From Achromobacter sp. UMC71 (GTDB lineage: Bacteria > Pseudomonadota > Gammaproteobacteria > Burkholderiales > Burkholderiaceae_B), in contig NZ_LZZT01000011.1 of NCBI RefSeq assembly GCF_014170305.1, positions 1-56,890 on the forward strand: 56,890 nt of DNA. The letters are read 5' to 3'. Below, one piece after another: positions 53,349 through 56,890 of this stretch; the first letter of the stretch is position 1, and each line of letters starts with the position of its first letter. The notes under the pieces were generated by a model, which saw nothing but the letters and a program-made list of their open reading frames with translations, ran no database searches and had not been told where the DNA came from. The position numbers were made by a program, and so were the translations under genes.

Positions 53349-53465
53349 ATGGTCTTTTACATAGCAGCAGCGGTCGCCATCGCGGCGCTGGCGCGCATCT
53401 GGTTTCTGTGGCGTGCCCTGCTGCGCCAGTTGCCGGACTGCGCCCGGCACCTGGTCTTGTTCTAA
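53349..53465 (+). CDS. Small membrane-protein ORF (38 residues)
   Basis: ATG 53349 to TAA 53463-53465, behind GGAG at 53338-53341, encodes MVFYIAAAVAIAALARIWF then a basic-polar tail ending LVLF. The first 20 residues form one membrane helix. It is placed just after the second TetR-type palindrome. It is too short for any family call; alternatives are a remnant of a longer membrane protein or non-coding sequence. Confidence 0.4.
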   Translation: MVFYIAAAVAIAALARIWFLWRALLRQLPDCARHLVLF

Positions 53466-53576
53466 GGCCGCCCGCCGCTCATCGCGGGCCACGCTCCAGC
53501 GCAGCCAGTGCCATGAAGTTCCCGCCAGCGGGCGTCCCGGTCTATATTTCGTATTCACTTCCCGCCCTTGCCCCCA

Positions 53577-54431
53577 ATGTCGCGCTCTGTTCATCTACTG
53601 ATCATCGATCCGCAGAATGATTTCTGCGACCTCCCCAAAGGGTATCTGCCCGCCGATCCCCTGACCGGGCAGCCGATCGCGCCCGCGTTGCCGGTACCCG
53701 GCGCGCACGCCGACATGCAACGGCTGGCGCGTTTCATCGACGCCACCGCGCCGGCGCTATCGGCCATTACTGTGACGCTGGACTCGCATCATCGGCTGGA
53801 CATCGCGCACCCGACCTTCTGGCGTACCGGCGACGGCCGCCCCGTCGCACCGTTTACGCCGATCACTGCCGCGCAGGTGCGTTCGGGCGCCTTCCACCCG
53901 CGCCATGTCGACGACCTGCCGCGCACGCTGTCCTATCTGGACGAGCTGGAAGCGCGAGGCCGCTACACGCTGATGGTATGGCCGGTGCATTGCGAAATCG
54001 GCACCTGGGGCCACAACGTCCATGCGGATGTCCGCGCGGCCTACAGCCGTTGGGAAGACGAACGCCAATTCATCGTGCGCAAAGTGCCCAAAGGCACCAA
54101 CCCGTGGACCGAACACTACAGCGCGCTGATGGCCGAAGTGCCCGACGCTGACGACCCGCGCAGCCAGCTCAATCGCAACCTGCTCGATTCGCTGGACCGC
54201 GCCGACCTGATCGTTGTCGCCGGCGAAGCCGGCAGCCACTGCGTCAAAGCCACGGTCGAACATATCGCCGAATACCTGCCGGGCGGCAACCTGTCGCGCG
54301 TCATACTGCTGACCGACTGCATCAGCCCGGTCACCGGCTTTGCCGATGCGCAGGCGGGTTTCCTGCAACGCACGCGCGATCTGGGCATGCAAGCCCGCAG
54401 CAGTGTGGACATGGCCCGCGCGCTGGCCTGA
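53577..54431 (+). CDS. Isochorismatase/nicotinamidase-family cysteine hydrolase
   Basis: The 284-residue protein has the catalytic Asp in LLIIDPQNDF (D11), a metal-binding DSHH (69-72), and the nucleophile C222 in AGEAGSHCVKATVEH. PnC-type nicotinamidases have D/K/C; a likely catalytic Lys is in VPKGTNP (K172). Long inserts (SQLNRNLLDS) make it longer than typical nicotinamidase (about 210). It may hydrolyse an amide; substrate unknown. ATG 53577 starts the homology; it is a stand-alone gene. Confidence 0.8.
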   Translation: MSRSVHLLIIDPQNDFCDLPKGYLPADPLTGQPIAPALPVPGAHADMQRLARFIDATAPALSAITVTLDSHHRLDIAHPTFWRTGDGRPVAPFTPITAAQVRSGAFHPRHVDDLPRTLSYLDELEARGRYTLMVWPVHCEIGTWGHNVHADVRAAYSRWEDERQFIVRKVPKGTNPWTEHYSALMAEVPDADDPRSQLNRNLLDSLDRADLIVVAGEAGSHCVKATVEHIAEYLPGGNLSRVILLTDCISPVTGFADAQAGFLQRTRDLGMQARSSVDMARALA

Positions 54432-54494
54432 TGAAGGCCAACCCGCAGATCCCGATGCTTGGCCATCCCACACGAATGAATAGGCGTTGCCGCC

Positions 54495-56890
54495 TCAGAA
54501 TGCCCACCTCACATTGATCGTGCCCGCGTTCTCGCGCGTATTGCTGGCAAATTGACCCGAGTAAGCGATACCGATCGTCGCGGAGCGCGAGACCGCCACA
54601 TCCATGCCCAGCTCCAACAGCGCCGCGTCGCGTGCGATCGCGGCGCCGGCAACCGTGAACGTGCTGCCTCCGTCCAAAGCCATTTTGGACACCGGCTTCA
54701 CGTCGCCGAAAGCATGACGCCAGCCCAACGTGCCGCGCACGGCGCCATCCAATCGGCCCAGCGACCAAGGCGTCTGCGCCCGCAAACCCAGCGTAGTGAT
54801 CGTTTGCGTGTCATGTGCGCTGCGCCCGGACAGCGCAGCTGCCCCCCCGCTTTCTGAAAAGCCGCGCGTGCGTTGATCGCTCCAGGCCACGCCTGCAAAT
54901 GGCTCCATCGTGACGCTCGAAAATCGCATCGCGTAGCCCAATTCCGTAAACAGCTGGCCGGTGCTGGCGCCGTAGTCAGCGCGCAAAGTCTGGTTCAGCC
55001 CAGGCAGGGCAACACGCCGCTCGCTGGAAATGTCGTGCCAGGTATACGCCGCGCCCAGCAGCCAATTCAAGCGGTCCTTGCCCACTTCGAATGCCTTTCC
55101 TCCGTATATCACCGCGCTATAGCTATCGATGTCGGACTTGGACGACCGGTCATCCACCGTCAATTTGCCATTGGTGTAGCCCAAGGCTGCGCCAAGCCGC
55201 CAACCTGCGCCGACAGCGCGATCCGCGCCCACGAACACGCCCCCCGTCGACTGCCGTCCTGCCGGTGCATTGCCGTCGCCATCGAACCGCTGCCAGTTGC
55301 CGATGACCTCCGCCCAAGCCGGCAGGGCTGCGGAGTAAGGCAACGCCGCCTGACCGGATACGGCGTTGGTGGCGCCGGCTTGCGCCGTTGGCGCGCCCGG
55401 CATCATGCCAGCGCTCAGATTGGCGCGTAGATGATTCAACGGAACGCTGCGGATTGTTGCCGCACCGGCCTGCAACGCGGATCTCTCGCTGGTGTGCATA
55501 TCGCCGGACAGGGCCGCGAATGCCGCAGGAGGCGCCCCGCTCTCCAAGTTCAGCACGGCGCGATACACCTCGTTGTTCGCGGGCATATGGTCGATGGTTG
55601 CCGCGACGGCCTTCTGATTGCTCGTCACCGCGGCATCCGCGAAGCTGATCGGCTTGCCGCCCGATGACTGTCTCTGCATGAGCAGTTCCACATCCATCAG
55701 ACCCTGCACCAGCGATGGCGTCAAAAAGGCAAGGTTGGACGTCGCGCCAGTAAATCCGCCAGCCATTGTCAGACCCGCCCGGACAATGGTGTATCGCGTG
55801 TTCTCCGCCCAGGCTCCCGGCGAAGCCAGGACCCTCACCGTGCCGCCGACATTCGCCACATTCGTCACGTAGATCTGGTCAGCTTGCCCTGCGGCATTGG
55901 CGCGTACCTCGTATACCGAACCGCTGCCCATCAGCAGACTGCCATCGATCGTGACCGAAGCCGGCAGCCCGCTTGCGCTGCCCACGGCCAGCGTATTGCC
56001 GCTGCCCGAGAAGGTCACATCCCCCGTCGTAACGGCACCCTCCCATAGTTCGAGTCGGTTGCCGCTGCCTTGAAAGAGGACGGCTTGGCGAAACGTCTGT
56101 CCCTGGTACAGACCGCCCACCATCGTCCCGCGGTTGACCACCGTGACGTTGTCGCCTGCCAGCACGGCCAGGCCGCCTTCCGCCTGGGCTGCGCCCGCCA
56201 TTCCTCCGTCGCCGCCGCGCAGAGTGCCGAAATTGATCAATGAGCCGGAACCGATCGATACCGCGGCGCCTCCCAATCCCGCGCTGTTACCCGAGCCTGC
56301 CGCGCCGCCCGCGCCCCCGATTATCTGTCCGCCGGCATTGACCTGGACGTTGCCTTGAGTCATCACCATCCCGACGCCACCACCGCCGGCGTTGCCAGCC
56401 GACGGACCTCCCGCGCCGCCGATCACGGCGCCACTCACAGTGATTGAACCGGCGCTCGCCGCGATGCCTGCTCCGCCGCCGCCGGCACCGCCGGCCGCCG
56501 GCAAAGAGAGGGTATTCGTGCCTGCGCCGGCCCCGCCCGTGACCGTGACCCCACTCAGGATATCGATGGCTGCCCCCCCGGTGGACAAGAGACCCGCTGC
56601 ACCGCCGCCTCCGCCACCCACGCCCACAGGCGTTGGAGCCGCACTGACACCGGCCGTGCTGACTGACTGGACGTACGAACCCGACCCCGTGATCACCGAA
56701 CCCGAACCTATCGTGGCGCCATTGCCGCCGAGTGAAGGGCCGGGCGTGGTGCCGTCCGTAACGCCCCCCCCACCTCCGCCACCCGAACCCTGGCTTCCGC
56801 CGCCACCGCCGCCTCCACCGTTCACAGGGATGAGCGGGCCGGGTACGCCTGCGAGACCGCCTGGGCCTCCCTGCGGGCCGCCGCTAGATC
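54495..56890 (-). CDS. Autotransporter, C-terminal part (5' end outside window)
   Basis: The frame is open from 54495 to the window end, so the true N-terminus lies beyond 56890. At the start of the visible region there is a Gly-rich low-complexity stretch (GGPQGGPGGLAGVPG, then runs of Gly), followed by repeated glycine-rich GGAGG turns with alternating hydrophobic residues, as in beta-helical passengers. The last 270 residues are a beta-barrel translocator: WAEVIGNWQRFDGDGNAP, AALGYTNGKL, ending TINVRWAF with the terminal Phe. It should be surface-exposed or released. Bordetella-type genomes carry many of these. Passenger function is unknown. Confidence 0.85.
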   Translation of the reverse strand, partial: SSGGPQGGPGGLAGVPGPLIPVNGGGGGGGGSQGSGGGGGGGVTDGTTPGPSLGGNGATIGSGSVITGSGSYVQSVSTAGVSAAPTPVGVGGGGGGAAGLLSTGGAAIDILSGVTVTGGAGAGTNTLSLPAAGGAGGGGAGIAASAGSITVSGAVIGGAGGPSAGNAGGGGVGMVMTQGNVQVNAGGQIIGGAGGAAGSGNSAGLGGAAVSIGSGSLINFGTLRGGDGGMAGAAQAEGGLAVLAGDNVTVVNRGTMVGGLYQGQTFRQAVLFQGSGNRLELWEGAVTTGDVTFSGSGNTLAVGSASGLPASVTIDGSLLMGSGSVYEVRANAAGQADQIYVTNVANVGGTVRVLASPGAWAENTRYTIVRAGLTMAGGFTGATSNLAFLTPSLVQGLMDVELLMQRQSSGGKPISFADAAVTSNQKAVAATIDHMPANNEVYRAVLNLESGAPPAAFAALSGDMHTSERSALQAGAATIRSVPLNHLRANLSAGMMPGAPTAQAGATNAVSGQAALPYSAALPAWAEVIGNWQRFDGDGNAPAGRQSTGGVFVGADRAVGAGWRLGAALGYTNGKLTVDDRSSKSDIDSYSAVIYGGKAFEVGKDRLNWLLGAAYTWHDISSERRVALPGLNQTLRADYGASTGQLFTELGYAMRFSSVTMEPFAGVAWSDQRTRGFSESGGAAALSGRSAHDTQTITTLGLRAQTPWSLGRLDGAVRGTLGWRHAFGDVKPVSKMALDGGSTFTVAGAAIARDAALLELGMDVAVSRSATIGIAYSGQFASNTRENAGTINVRWAF

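Noticed and set aside
1..56890. CRISPR array, tRNA or rRNA genes
   Set aside because: No spaced direct repeats and no clover-leaf or rRNA-like sequence were noticed by eye. A tRNA scan would settle it.

Overview
The window looks like chromosomal DNA of a high-GC betaproteobacterium of the Alcaligenaceae (Bordetella/Achromobacter type). This rests on a run of small, DUF4148-type and DUF1090-type secreted proteins, the fmdB-DUF502-aspS order, a GC-rich repeat typical of these genomes downstream of aspS, and a polysaccharide locus resembling the Bordetella wlb/wbm LPS region. The assignment is by family recognition only; no search was run. No rRNA, tRNA, CRISPR array, phage or intact insertion sequence was seen.

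Region 1 (1-25513) is a surface-polysaccharide (O-antigen) locus. On the plus strand lie the end of an O-antigen ligase/polymerase-like protein, a WbpM/PglF-type 4,6-dehydratase, a glycosyltransferase and an asparagine-synthase-like amidotransferase. A minus-strand block follows with three glycosyltransferase-like genes, an NAD-dependent epimerase and a DegT-type aminotransferase. A plus-strand insert (11867-14353) holds a PglD-type N-acyltransferase, an unknown protein, a KAS III enzyme and an acyl carrier protein. It looks like a private acyl-supply module for decorating an amino sugar. The large minus-strand operon 14399-25513 carries two methyltransferases, a glycosyltransferase, a polysaccharide-deacetylase-like protein, a FemAB/GNAT-like acyltransferase, the Wzm/Wzt ABC exporter with a C-terminal carbohydrate-recognition-like domain on Wzt, a second amidotransferase and a sugar epimerase. 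Together these predict an ABC-exported, uronamide- and aminosugar-rich, terminally modified O-chain.

Region 2 (25838-33240) has a CoxG-like gene that runs out of frame into a 5'-truncated MFS transporter (a likely deletion junction), a DMT transporter, rfbBAC for dTDP-sugar synthesis without a neighbouring rfbD, cardiolipin synthase B and an endonuclease/phosphatase-family protein. Region 3 (33466-37934) has a tandem GC-rich repeat, aspS, a DUF502 membrane protein, an FmdB zinc ribbon and a Na+/H+ antiporter-like protein.

Region 4 (38085-42613) is the most unusual part: four tightly overlapped minus-strand genes. They encode an unknown protein, a StlD/DarB-like KAS III fused to a heme-oxygenase-like diiron domain, a membrane fatty-acid desaturase and a sterol-desaturase-family hydroxylase. 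I propose an uncharacterised lipid or hydrocarbon pathway with up to three diiron enzymes.

Region 5 (42738-56890) is metabolic and regulatory: a DapA-family lyase with a structured leader, free methionine-R-sulfoxide reductase, a class I aminotransferase, ubiA, two small secreted proteins, a saccharopine-dehydrogenase-family enzyme with a palindromic promoter site, a GntR/FCD regulator divergent from malate synthase G with two identical operator-like dyads, a TetR regulator flanked by two near-identical palindromes and followed by a 38-residue membrane ORF, an isochorismatase-family hydrolase, and the C-terminal part of a glycine-rich autotransporter that runs off the window end.
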